DNA of 64,000 bases from Streptomyces sp. NBC_01689 (GTDB lineage: Bacteria > Actinomycetota > Actinomycetes > Streptomycetales > Streptomycetaceae), in assembly GCF_036250675.1 (NCBI RefSeq), contig NZ_CP109592.1:5084001-5148000 (forward strand), in the 5' to 3' direction. Every line of letters begins with the position of its first letter. The stretch's first letter is position 1. Shown piece by piece: positions 26,607 through 34,532 of the stretch. The position numbers and the translations under genes were made by a program. Below the pieces are notes generated by a model. The model was not told the origin of the DNA and did no database searches. It worked only from the letters and a program-made list of their open reading frames with translations.

Positions 26607-28175
26607 ATGGACGCTCCGACCACCACGTCGGCCGACAACGGCACTTCCGGAGGAAATGGCGGGAGCGGCTGGTTCACGCCGCGCAAGGAACCGGCACCGG
26701 CACCCGCCGACCGAGAGCGGGAGACCGAGGGCGCGAGCCGTCTGGCCGCGTTGCGGCCCGTCGGCCGCACCGCGGAGACCGGGCCGACGGAGACAGGCCC
26801 CGAGCGGCACAGGGGCCACGCGGACGGGGAGACCGGTACGCCCGCTCGAATATCCGCTCTTGAGGCCGTGGTGTCCGCGTCCACGCCCCCGGAGGCACCC
26901 GAGCCCGTCCGGGACGCTCTCCCGCCCTTCCGGGCCCCTACGACGCCGCCGCGGACCATGCCTCCGGTCATGTCCCCCGCGGAACAGAACCCCGCCCCCT
27001 CGCGACCGGGACCGGTCCGTCCGTCGGCGCCCGCGGCACGTCCCGCCGCCGTCGCGGAGCCGTCCCCGGACGCCGTGCTCATCCGGCGGACCATGGCCGA
27101 GGTCGGACCCGTCGCCGACAAGGTCACCTCGTACTTCTACGCGCTGCTCTTCGTGCGACACCCTGACCTCAGGTCACTGTTCCCCGCCGCGATGGACACC
27201 CAGCGGGACCGGCTGCTCAAGGCGCTGCTGACCGCCGCCGAGCACATCGACAACACCCCGGTGCTCGTCGACTACCTGCAGAACCTCGGCCGTGGACACC
27301 GCAAGTACGGCACCCGGCCCGAGCACTATCCGGCCGTCGGCGAGTGCCTCATCGGCTCGCTCAGCCGGTTCGGTTCGGCGGTCTGGGACGCCGAGACCGA
27401 GGCGGCCTGGGTGCGCGCGTACACGACCATCTCCCAGGTCATGATCGACGCGGCGGCCTCCGACGAGCTGCGTGCCCCCGCCTGGTGGTACGCCGAGGTG
27501 GTCGCGCACGATCTCAGGACGCCCGACGTCGCCGTCATCACCGTCCGGCCGGACCAGCCGTATCCTTTCCTCGCCGGGCAGTACACGAGCCTGGAGACGC
27601 CGTGGTGGCCCCGGATCTGGCGGCACTACTCGTTCGCCTCCGCGCCCCGCTCCGACGGACTGCTGTCCTTCCATGTGAAGGCGGTTCCGGCGGGATGGGT
27701 GTCCAACGCCCTGGTGCACCGCGCGCGCCCCGGCGACATCATCCGTCTCGGCCCGCCCGCCGGATCGATGACCGTCGACCACAGCAGCGACAGCGGCCTG
27801 CTCTGTCTGGGCGGCGGCACCGGCATCGCGCCCATCAAGGCGCTGGTCGAGGACGTCGCCGAGCACGGGGAACGGCGTCCGGTCGAGGTCTTCTACGGGG
27901 CCCGCACCGATCACGACCTGTACGACATCGACACGATGCTGCGGCTTCAGCAGAGCCATCCCTGGCTCGCCGTCCGTCCGGTCGTCGACCACCAGGCGCA
28001 TCTGCACCTGCCCGACGCGGTGCGGGAGTACGGGCCGTGGAACGAGTACGACGCCTACCTCTCCGGACCGCCGGGCATGATCCGCAGCGGGATGGACGCG
28101 CTGAGGAGCGCCGGCATCCCGTCGGACCGCATCCGCCACGACTCGGTCGAGGAGCTCGTCGGGGCCGGCGACTGA
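26607..28175 (+). CDS. Flavohaemoglobin-like globin-FAD/NAD reductase with long N-terminal extension
   Basis: A 522-residue protein. Residues 1 to about 155 are Pro/Ala/Glu-rich and look disordered. A globin domain follows (TSYFYALLF with a B10-type Tyr; GRGHRKYGTRPEHYPAVGE containing the proximal-His region). Next come an FAD domain (RHYSFAS) and an NAD(P) domain (CLGGGTGIAPIKALV, YLSGPPGMI). This order matches flavohaemoglobins that detoxify nitric oxide with O2 and NAD(P)H, but the extension is unusual. ATG 26607 is preferred because GAGGCGAGG precedes it; ATG 26586 in frame is possible. Confidence 0.85.
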   Translation: MDAPTTTSADNGTSGGNGGSGWFTPRKEPAPAPADRERETEGASRLAALRPVGRTAETGPTETGPERHRGHADGETGTPARISALEAVVSASTPPEAPEPVRDALPPFRAPTTPPRTMPPVMSPAEQNPAPSRPGPVRPSAPAARPAAVAEPSPDAVLIRRTMAEVGPVADKVTSYFYALLFVRHPDLRSLFPAAMDTQRDRLLKALLTAAEHIDNTPVLVDYLQNLGRGHRKYGTRPEHYPAVGECLIGSLSRFGSAVWDAETEAAWVRAYTTISQVMIDAAASDELRAPAWWYAEVVAHDLRTPDVAVITVRPDQPYPFLAGQYTSLETPWWPRIWRHYSFASAPRSDGLLSFHVKAVPAGWVSNALVHRARPGDIIRLGPPAGSMTVDHSSDSGLLCLGGGTGIAPIKALVEDVAEHGERRPVEVFYGARTDHDLYDIDTMLRLQQSHPWLAVRPVVDHQAHLHLPDAVREYGPWNEYDAYLSGPPGMIRSGMDALRSAGIPSDRIRHDSVEELVGAGD

Positions 28176-28225
28176 CACCGGGGCGCCGCCGCGGCCTGAA
28201 CGCGAGACCGCGGTGGCCGGAGACG

Positions 28226-28708
28226 TCAGCCCAGGTCGGGCGCGTGCATGGCCCGTACGCCCTCGATGTTCCCGTCCAGGTAGTGGCGCAGGGACAGCGG
28301 GACGAGGTGCACGGAGGCGATACCGACCCGGGTGAAGGGCACGCGCACGATCTCGTACTCGCCGCAGGGCTCGTCGATCTCGGGGCCGTGCCGCAGGGCC
28401 GGGTCCATGGATTCCAGGCGGCAGACGAAGAAGTGCTGGACCTTCACGCCGGTGGCGCCGCCGTCGTCGCCGATGTGCTCGACGGTGTCGACGAAGCAGG
28501 GCACGACATCGGTGACCTTGGCGCCGAGTTCCTCGTGGACCTCGCGGTGCAGGGCGTCGACAACGGTCGTGTCCTCCGGCTCGACCCCGCCACCCGGTGT
28601 GAGCCAGTAGGGATCGACGCCGGGCTTGGTGCGTTTGATCAGAATCAGGTCGTCGCCATCGAGCAGGATGGCACGTGCGGTGCGCTTGACCACGGGTCGG
28701 ACGGTCAT
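28226..28708 (-). CDS. Nudix hydrolase
   Basis: A 160-residue protein with a Nudix box, GGGVEPEDTTVVDALHREV followed by HEELG. The REVHEELG metal site is intact, but there is one extra residue between the GGG and R compared with the common box, so a glutamate position is shifted. It probably hydrolyses a nucleoside diphosphate derivative; the substrate is unknown. The gene converges on the globin-reductase gene. Confidence 0.88.
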   Translation of the reverse strand: MTVRPVVKRTARAILLDGDDLILIKRTKPGVDPYWLTPGGGVEPEDTTVVDALHREVHEELGAKVTDVVPCFVDTVEHIGDDGGATGVKVQHFFVCRLESMDPALRHGPEIDEPCGEYEIVRVPFTRVGIASVHLVPLSLRHYLDGNIEGVRAMHAPDLG

Positions 28709-28728
28709 GGGAGAAATGTGGCCCGACA

Positions 28729-28744
28729 GGTTCCACGTGAAACA
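28729..28744. other. Degenerate parS site
   Basis: The core GTTCCACGTGAAAC differs from the perfect 14-mer by one base (T to C at position 4), which the B. subtilis consensus tolerates. It lies 20 bp upstream of the Nudix start codon, inside its probable promoter. Confidence 0.6.
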
Positions 28745-28819
28745 TTCTGGAGCGCCGCGGCCTTCGAGAGGCCTTCGGGGAAGGCGCCCACGGTCGACGG
28801 CGGGGTCCGGGGAGCGGCT

Positions 28820-29725
28820 TCAGGTCCAGTCCACCGCGGCCCGCAGCAGCCATTCGTAGGCGCGGGCGATGTGGGGCATGGCCAGCGTGCCGGTTCGGAC
28901 CACCAGGAAGTACGTCCGCAGGGGAGGCACCACCGGGTCGAGGAGCGCCACGACGTCCCCGCGCTCCAGGGAGTCGGCACACAGATAGCGCGGCAGCACC
29001 GCGAGCCCCGCGCCCGTCGCGGCGCAGGCGAGCACGGCACGAAGGTCCGGGACGACCACCGTGCCCGAGGCGGCCGGGCGGGAGTCGAAGACGGAGGCCC
29101 AGTACCGGGCGACGAGCGGCAGTGACTCGTGGACCTCGACCACGGGGAAGTTGTCCAGGACCGGCGAGCCTTTGCGCCGGAGCTTTCCAGGGCCGATGCG
29201 GGCCGCCCAGCGGGGAGCCGCGACCAGGACGTGCTCCTCGTCGCAGAGCGGGGTCGCGGTGAGCAGGGCGCCGCGCGGACGGGCCGTGGTGATGGCCAGG
29301 TCGTGGTGCCCGGCGGCCAGCCCCTCCAGCGTCTCCTCGGCGTTGCCGAAGGAGGCGCGCAGCGCGTACCCCTGACCGTCCTCGCCCGTCAGCTCCGTCA
29401 GGGCGGGCAACGCCCGCTCCGCGGTGAACTCCGGAGGGCCGGCGAGATGCAGGGTGCGCAGCGACGAGTCCTCGTCGAGCCCCGCCTCGGCTATCTCCAC
29501 CAGGGCGTCGAGATGCGGCGCGGCCTTGTGCGCGAGCTCGTCACCGATCGTCGTGGGTGTCACCCCGCGGGCCTGACGCAGAAAGAGCGGCCTTCCCAAC
29601 TGCCGCTCCAGGGTCCGGATCTGCGAGGTGACGGCAGGCTGGGAGAGGCCGAGCAGCGCGGCGGCACGGGTGAAGGAGCCGGCCCGGTGCACGGTCACGA
29701 ACGTCCGCAACAGGGCCAAGTCCAT
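28820..29725 (-). CDS. LysR-family transcriptional regulator
   Basis: A 301-residue regulator. The N-terminal winged helix is MDLALLRTFVTVHRAGSFTR and ALLGLSQPAVTSQIRTLERQ. The C-terminal effector domain has two lobes with a hinge. ATG 29725 has AAAGGAGGGGCG in front. The upstream 240 bp contains the hairpins ending the cystathionine-lyase operon, so the gene has its own promoter there. Its target is unknown, and no gene with an obvious LysR partnership lies divergent to it. Confidence 0.9.
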   Translation of the reverse strand: MDLALLRTFVTVHRAGSFTRAAALLGLSQPAVTSQIRTLERQLGRPLFLRQARGVTPTTIGDELAHKAAPHLDALVEIAEAGLDEDSSLRTLHLAGPPEFTAERALPALTELTGEDGQGYALRASFGNAEETLEGLAAGHHDLAITTARPRGALLTATPLCDEEHVLVAAPRWAARIGPGKLRRKGSPVLDNFPVVEVHESLPLVARYWASVFDSRPAASGTVVVPDLRAVLACAATGAGLAVLPRYLCADSLERGDVVALLDPVVPPLRTYFLVVRTGTLAMPHIARAYEWLLRAAVDWT

Positions 29726-29860
29726 GGCGCCCCTCCTTTCCCAGCACCCTCGACCGAGCCTCAACTATAAATAAGTCGATAGGTCGCTGTCGCTACTGTG
29801 ATTGGACACTGACACAGAGTCAACTAGCCTTGTTCGCGCGGTTCTTCGCGCAAAGAACCG

Positions 29861-29899
29861 GGACGGTCCGAGCCACGAGGGGGGAGGCTCGGACCGTCC
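29861..29899 (-). terminator. Terminator of the holin-like/ptpA/cystathionine-lyase operon
   Basis: A perfect 14-bp stem GGACGGTCCGAGCC and its complement, with an 11-nt loop. A second hairpin (GGTTCTT/AAGAACC, 29840-29859) follows immediately. Confidence 0.8.
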
Positions 29900-29969
29900 G
29901 TCGTGATGAGCGGCATGCCGGGCGGCCGGACGCGCGGCGCGGCCTGCCCGCCGGCCGCTCGGCACGAGG

Positions 29970-31115
29970 TCAGTCCGCGGACTCGTCGAGTGCGCGGAGC
30001 ACGTCCGCGACCAGGTCCTCCGGGTCCTCGGCGCCGGCCGAGAGGCGGATGAAGCCTTCCGGCACCGCGTCGCCGCCCCACCGGCCGCGCCGCTCGGCGG
30101 TGGACCGGACGCCTCCGAAGCTCGTCGCGTCGTCCACCAGCCGCAAGGCGTCGAGGAACCGGTCGGCACGCGCGCGGGTGGGGAGCGTGAAGGAGACCAC
30201 GCATCCGAAGCGCCGCATCTGCTGCGCGGCGATCTTGTGGGAGGGGTCGTCGGGCAGGCCCGGATGACGCAGGCCCGTCACCTCGGGCCTGCCCCGCAGC
30301 GCCTCGGCGATGACCAGGGCGTTGGCGTTCTGCCGGTCGGCGCGCAGCTGGAGGGTGGCGAGCGAGCGGTGGGCGAGCCAGGCCTCCATGGGGCCCGGGA
30401 TCGCTCCGACGATCTTCCGCCAGCGCCGCACGGGCGCCATGAGGGCGTCGTCGAGCGCGGTGACGTATCCCAGCAGGATGTCACCGTGCCCGGTGAGCAT
30501 CTTCGTCCCGCTGGCCACCGAGAAGTCGGCCCCCAGCTCCAGGGGGCGCTGCCCGAGCGGGGTGGCCAGGGTGTTGTCGACGGCGACGAGGGTGCCCTGG
30601 GCGTGGGCCGCCGCCACGAGCCGCCGTACGTCGCACACGTCGAGGCCCGGGTTCGAGGGGGTCTCGATCCACAGCAGCTTGGCGCCGTCGAGGACGTCGA
30701 GCTGCGCGTCACCGGCGGTGGGCGCGGTGCGCACCTCGATGCCGTACGAGGTGAGCTGCTCACGCACCAGCGGCAGCACCTGGTAGCCGTCGTCGGGCAG
30801 GACCACCACGTCACCGGCGCGCAGCTGCGAGAAGAGCACCGCCGAGATGGCGGCCATCCCCGAGGGGAAGGCGAGCGTGGTCACGCCCTCCTGGTCCGGG
30901 GCCTCCAGTTCGCCGATGGCACGCTCCAGGAGCGTCCAGGTCGGGTTCTCGTCCCGGCCGTAGGTGTAGGGGCCGGTCGGGTCGCCCGGCAGATGGAAGT
31001 GCGCGGCAAACACCGGCCCCGGCAGGGTCGGCTCGTGTTTGACGGGTTCGGGCAGCCCCGCCCGCACCGCGCGGGTGCCGTCGCCGCTCGCCGTGACGAA
31101 ATCCCCTGACGTCAT
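29970..31115 (-). CDS. Cystathionine gamma-lyase/synthase-type PLP enzyme
   Basis: A 381-residue member of the Cys/Met metabolism PLP family (fold type I). It has TYGRDENPTWTLLE, AFPSGMAAISAVLF, LLWIETPSNPGLDVCDV and the PLP-lysine segment SVASGTKMLTGHGDIL. The likely reaction is transsulfuration, cleaving cystathionine or a related thioether, but substrate assignment within this family by sequence alone is unreliable. Its start overlaps the ptpA stop by 4 nt (ATGA), implying translational coupling. Confidence 0.87.
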   Translation of the reverse strand: MTSGDFVTASGDGTRAVRAGLPEPVKHEPTLPGPVFAAHFHLPGDPTGPYTYGRDENPTWTLLERAIGELEAPDQEGVTTLAFPSGMAAISAVLFSQLRAGDVVVLPDDGYQVLPLVREQLTSYGIEVRTAPTAGDAQLDVLDGAKLLWIETPSNPGLDVCDVRRLVAAAHAQGTLVAVDNTLATPLGQRPLELGADFSVASGTKMLTGHGDILLGYVTALDDALMAPVRRWRKIVGAIPGPMEAWLAHRSLATLQLRADRQNANALVIAEALRGRPEVTGLRHPGLPDDPSHKIAAQQMRRFGCVVSFTLPTRARADRFLDALRLVDDATSFGGVRSTAERRGRWGGDAVPEGFIRLSAGAEDPEDLVADVLRALDESAD

Positions 31116-31603
31116 GTGGCCCGTCCCTCCAGTTCCTGCTGAACAGCGGCGAGAAGTCCGTGGCTCGCCGTCTCCACCATCTCAAGACATTCCTGGAAAT
31201 CGCTCAGACGTCCGTAATACGGATCGGGGACGTCCGGATCGCCGTCCGCCGCGGGGTCGTAGGACCGCAGCAGACGGACCTTGTCCGCGTCCTCGGGGGT
31301 GGGCGCGAGACGGCGCAGGTCCCGCAGATGGCCGGAGTCGAGGGCGATGACGAGGTCGAGACGGGAGAACCATCCGGCGCGGAACCGGCGGGCCGTGTGC
31401 TCGCTCCCGTAGCCGCCGGACTCCAGCACGGCGACGGTGCGGGAGTCCGCACCGTCGCCCTCGTGCCAGCCGCCCGTGCCCGCGCTGTCGACCTCGACCA
31501 CGCCGTCGAGCCCGGCCTCCGTCAGGCGCGCGCGGAAGACGGACTCGGCCATGGGGGAGCGGCAGATGTTGCCGGTGCAGACGAAGCAGACGCGGTAGGG
31601 CAT
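31112..31603 (-). CDS. ptpA: Low-molecular-weight protein-tyrosine phosphatase
   Basis: A 163-residue phosphatase with the active-site loop V-C-TGNICRS (C9, R15) near the N-terminus and the general-acid DPYYG near the C-terminus. S. coelicolor PtpA, in the same gene neighbourhood from memory, is an active tyrosine phosphatase that affects secondary metabolism when overexpressed. It lies 9 nt downstream of the holin-like gene and is translationally coupled to the cystathionine-lyase gene. Confidence 0.93.
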   Translation of the reverse strand: MPYRVCFVCTGNICRSPMAESVFRARLTEAGLDGVVEVDSAGTGGWHEGDGADSRTVAVLESGGYGSEHTARRFRAGWFSRLDLVIALDSGHLRDLRRLAPTPEDADKVRLLRSYDPAADGDPDVPDPYYGRLSDFQECLEMVETASHGLLAAVQQELEGRAT

Positions 31604-31612
31604 CGGGGTCTC

Positions 31613-31996
31613 TCAGTCGTCGTCGCCGTCGGGGAGGACCACGTTGAGCGCCCAGGACACCACCGAGATGATCAGGCCGCCCAGCACGGCCGTCCAGAAG
31701 CCCTCGACGTGGAAACTCAGGTGCAGCTTGTCGGCCAGCCATGAGGTGAGCAGCAGCATCAGGGCGTTGACCACGAGGGTGATCAGGCCGAGCGTGAGAA
31801 TGAACAGCGGGAAGGTCAGTATCTTCACCACGGGCTTGACCAGGAAGTTCACCAGTCCGAAGACCAACGCGACGAGCAGCAGCGTGCCGACTTTCTTGCC
31901 GGTGCTGTCGCCCGTCAGGGTGATCTTGTCGAGTATCCACACGGCCACGGCCAGGGCCCCGGCGTTGGCGATCGTCTTGACTACGAAATTCTTCAT
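31613..31996 (-). CDS. Phage-holin-4-like (PF04020) membrane protein
   Basis: A 127-residue protein with four hydrophobic helices (ANAGALAVAVWILDKI, LLLVALVFGLVNFLV, LFILTLGLITLVVNALMLL, WTAVLGGLIISVVSWALNVV) and an acidic C-terminal tail DGDDD. This is the pattern of the chromosomal Phage_holin_4_2/YvlD family, whose role is unclear. ATG 31996 (MKNFVVKTI) is the family start. It is first in an operon with ptpA. Confidence 0.82.
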   Translation of the reverse strand: MKNFVVKTIANAGALAVAVWILDKITLTGDSTGKKVGTLLLVALVFGLVNFLVKPVVKILTFPLFILTLGLITLVVNALMLLLTSWLADKLHLSFHVEGFWTAVLGGLIISVVSWALNVVLPDGDDD

Positions 31997-32075
31997 GTGT
32001 CTGATCGTGGCAGAAGAGATCGACTGGCGAGCCGGGCTGTGGACAGCCCGCGGAGCACGGGAGCGGACGAGCGCG

Positions 32076-32393
32076 ATGAAGGCATTCCGGCTGGACGAAC
32101 TGGAGGCGGAGCGCGCCGCCAACGACGGCGCCTATCTGCAGTTCCTGCGCGAGCGGAACATGTCGGTCGGCCTGTACGCCCTGGACGCCGGCGAGCGGGA
32201 CTCCCAGCGGCCCCACCAGCAGGACGAGGTGTACTGCGTGGTGAGCGGCCGGGCCTCGATCACGGTCGGCCTGGAGACCACGCAGGTGGCGCGCGGCAGC
32301 GTCGTCTACGTCCCCGCGGGCGTCGCCCACAAGTTCCATCACATCACCGAGGACCTGAGGGTGCTGGTGGTGTTCTGTCCGCCGGAGAGCTGA
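32076..32393 (+). CDS. Cupin-domain protein
   Basis: A 105-residue single cupin barrel. Motif 1 is RPHQQDEVYCVVSGRASITV, lacking the second His of the classic GX5HXH motif but retaining H-x(3)-E spacing. Motif 2 is GSVVYVPAGVAHKFHHI. The likely metal ligands are in these motifs; activity is unknown. The gene is divergent from the holin-like gene by 79 bp. The start has a poor ribosome-binding site, and an in-frame start further upstream cannot be excluded. Confidence 0.8.
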   Translation: MKAFRLDELEAERAANDGAYLQFLRERNMSVGLYALDAGERDSQRPHQQDEVYCVVSGRASITVGLETTQVARGSVVYVPAGVAHKFHHITEDLRVLVVFCPPES

Positions 32394-32559
32394 GCTCCGT
32401 CTCAGGGTTCCCTAGGGGAACGGTCAGGGGAGGACAAGGGGTGCGCGACGCCCACGGTGCGCCCCGCGGGCCCTAGCATCGAACGCAGGACAGTCGGAGA
32501 ACCCGGAATCGACGTCCCGGGCTTGGGACGACGGGCTATGAGAGGCAAGGACGAGGGCG

Positions 32560-32772
32560 ATGCGAGAGATCTTCAACGGGATGCCGTGGTGGGTGAAGTG
32601 GATCGCGGTGCCGGTCATCGCTCTGGTCGTGTTCGGCACGGTGATAGTGAGTGTGCTCACCGTGGTGATCGGTCTGCTCTTCAAGGCGCTGGTCTTCGTC
32701 GCGCTGGTCGGCGGGCTGATCTACGTGGTGCGCAAGTTCACGTCGAGTTCGTCCTCCCGCGGCGACTGGTGA
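32560..32772 (+). CDS. Small membrane protein (DUF5326-like)
   Basis: A 70-residue protein with two hydrophobic helices (WWVKWIAVPVIALVVFGTVI and VVIGLLFKALVFVALVGGLI) and a Ser-rich C-terminus (FTSSSSSRGDW). ACGAGGGCG precedes the ATG. From memory, this is a family conserved mainly in streptomycetes, with unknown function. It is followed by two small hairpins before ssgR. Confidence 0.8.
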   Translation: MREIFNGMPWWVKWIAVPVIALVVFGTVIVSVLTVVIGLLFKALVFVALVGGLIYVVRKFTSSSSSRGDW

Positions 32773-32814
32773 CGCACCACCGGGTGAATCCCGGGTAACG
32801 GGCAGGTGGGCAAA

Positions 32815-32842
32815 GGGAACTCCAGGTTCCCTCGCCCGAGGG
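32815..32842 (+). terminator. Paired small hairpins after the DUF5326-like gene
   Basis: GGGAAC/GTTCCC (5-nt loop) overlaps CCCTCG/CGAGGG (2-nt loop). The two are mutually exclusive at 32829-32831. A weak terminator is plausible. The rest of the 215-bp gap to ssgR shows nothing clear. Confidence 0.4.
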
Positions 32843-32987
32843 AAGTTTTCCGGCAGGGCCGTCTGCGAGCGGTGGCAGGCGGTTAAAGTCCGGAATTCGA
32901 CGCGGGGCCGACTCCCCGCGGGCAGCGCACAGCCCCCTCCCGTGTCCCCCCGCACGGGCGGTTCCCCTCGCGCTTCGGGAGTGCCCC

Positions 32988-33911
32988 TTGGCCACGGTCG
33001 ACACCGCACCCGCGGAATCCCTCACACCACCCGTCCAGCGGTCCGGTTCCTCCGCCGCGTCCTACGTCGCGCCGGCCCAGCCGCGCTCCTCGCCCGCGGA
33101 GATCCGTACGCCCCTGCCGGCCGCGCGCACCGGGCGGCTGGAGAGCACGTCCTCGGAGCTCCACCCCACGACTCTGATCGGCTCCGTGCAGAGAGCGATG
33201 CGTCTTCTGGAGGCCGTCGCCGCGCGGGAGCACGGGGCCCCCGCGAAACAGCTCGCCCGTGAGGCCGGGCTCGCGTTGCCCACGGCCTACCACCTGCTGC
33301 GCACGCTGGTCCACGAGGGCTATCTCTCCCGGGACAAGGGCCTGTTCTTCCTCGGTGACGCCGCCGAGCGGCTGAGCAGCAGCGGAGCCCAGCAGAAACG
33401 TCGCAGCACGGTGAGCGACGCGCTCGCCCGCTGGCGCGACGCGATCGGCGCCCCCGTGTACTACGCGGTCTACCGCGACGGCGAGATCGAGGTCATGAGC
33501 GTCGCGGACACCCCGGGGAACCCGGCGGTGGCGGAGTGGGCCGACTTCCGGGAGACCGGTCACGCCCACGCGGTCGGCAAGTGTCTGCTGTCCCAGCTCG
33601 ACGAGCGGGCCCGCCGGGACCACCTCGACCGCTACCCCGTCCGCTCGCTCACCCCGTACACGGTGCGTGACGACGCGGCCCTGCTGCGGCGACTGGAACG
33701 GACGGGACGGATGGACCCCGTCACCGAGCGCCAGGAGTACGCGCTGGGAACGGTGTGTGCCGCACTGCCCATCACCGCGGGGACGACGGCCGCGACCATG
33801 GCCATTTCCCTCCCTGTTCACCAGGCCGACCGGCTGCTGCCGGCGGCCCGACAATTGCAAGGTGAGATCGGCAGACTACTGGGGACACTGGCGATCTCTA
33901 TCAGCATCTGA
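32988..33911 (+). CDS. ssgR: IclR-family regulator SsgR, activator of ssgA
   Basis: An IclR regulator: helix-turn-helix around SVQRAMRLLEAVAAREHGAP and LALPTAYHLLRTLVHEGYL, then the effector-binding domain (VYYAVYRDGEIEVMSVAD, GHAHAVGKCLLSQLDE, GTVCAALPI). It lies immediately upstream of ssgA, the arrangement known for SsgR, which activates ssgA transcription during sporulation. The longest frame starts at TTG 32988, giving 307 residues with a low-complexity head of about 60. Later starts such as GTG 33186 (VQRAMRLL) would give a shorter protein closer to the IclR domain. Confidence 0.9.
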   Translation: MATVDTAPAESLTPPVQRSGSSAASYVAPAQPRSSPAEIRTPLPAARTGRLESTSSELHPTTLIGSVQRAMRLLEAVAAREHGAPAKQLAREAGLALPTAYHLLRTLVHEGYLSRDKGLFFLGDAAERLSSSGAQQKRRSTVSDALARWRDAIGAPVYYAVYRDGEIEVMSVADTPGNPAVAEWADFRETGHAHAVGKCLLSQLDERARRDHLDRYPVRSLTPYTVRDDAALLRRLERTGRMDPVTERQEYALGTVCAALPITAGTTAATMAISLPVHQADRLLPAARQLQGEIGRLLGTLAISISI

Positions 33912-34010
33912 AAACTCACTCCTTGTGATCTCCTGTGCACGTTGAGCAAGATTTCAGCAGTGTCAGGGGGACGATTCCTGGCCAGTCGAAGGCAAACGAC
34001 GGGGTAGGCG

Positions 34011-34448
34011 ATGCGCGAGTCGGTACAGGCAGAGGTCATGATGAGCTTCCTGGTGTCGGAGGAGCTGTCCTTCCGCATCCCGGTGGAGCTGCGCTATGAG
34101 ACCTGTGATCCCTACGCCGTGCGGCTGACCTTCCATTTGCCCGGTGACGCCCCGGTGACCTGGGCGTTCGGGCGGGAGTTGCTGATCGACGGGGTGGGCC
34201 GGCCGTGCGGCGACGGCGATGTGCACATCGCGCCCGCCGACCCGGACGCGTTCGGCGAGGTGATGATCCGGCTTCAGGTGGGCGGCGACCACGCGCTGTT
34301 CCGGTCGGGCGCGGCGCCGCTGGTGGCCTTCCTCGACCGCACCGACAAGCTCGTACCGCTGGGACAGGAGCGTTCCCTCGCGGACTTCGACACCCACCTC
34401 GACGAAGCGCTGGACCGCATCCTGGCCGAGGAGCAGAGCGCGGGTTGA
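34011..34448 (+). CDS. ssgA: Sporulation-specific cell division activator SsgA
   Basis: A 145-residue SsgA-like protein (SALP). It has MRESVQAEVMMSFLVSEELS, RYETCDPYAVRLTFHLPGD, VTWAFGRELLIDGV and the C-terminal FLDRTDKLVPLGQE. SsgA stimulates septum formation in aerial hyphae, acting with SsgB to localise FtsZ. It lies 99 nt downstream of ssgR and is presumably activated by it. This gene is close to diagnostic for morphologically complex actinomycetes. Confidence 0.96.
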   Translation: MRESVQAEVMMSFLVSEELSFRIPVELRYETCDPYAVRLTFHLPGDAPVTWAFGRELLIDGVGRPCGDGDVHIAPADPDAFGEVMIRLQVGGDHALFRSGAAPLVAFLDRTDKLVPLGQERSLADFDTHLDEALDRILAEEQSAG

Positions 34449-34465
34449 GCCGTTCCCACGGCCCT

Positions 34466-34513
34466 CTGGAGGAACGCTTCCGCACTCGCTGGAGAAACGC
34501 TTCCGCACACTCG
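34466..34513. repeat. Imperfect tandem repeat after ssgA
   Basis: Two copies of CTGGAG(G/A)AACGCTTCCGCAC, 23-25 nt each, start at 34466 and 34489. They lie between the convergent ssgA and yibE/F genes where a terminator would be expected, but no strong dyad is seen. Confidence 0.6.
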
Positions 34514-34532
34514 GGGCGGACGCGTGGCGGCT

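Noticed and set aside
32038..32046. TGTGGACAG upstream of the cupin gene as a DnaA box
   Set aside because: Single copy with a mismatch inside a GGGCTGT/ACAGCCC hairpin; more likely a structural inverted repeat.
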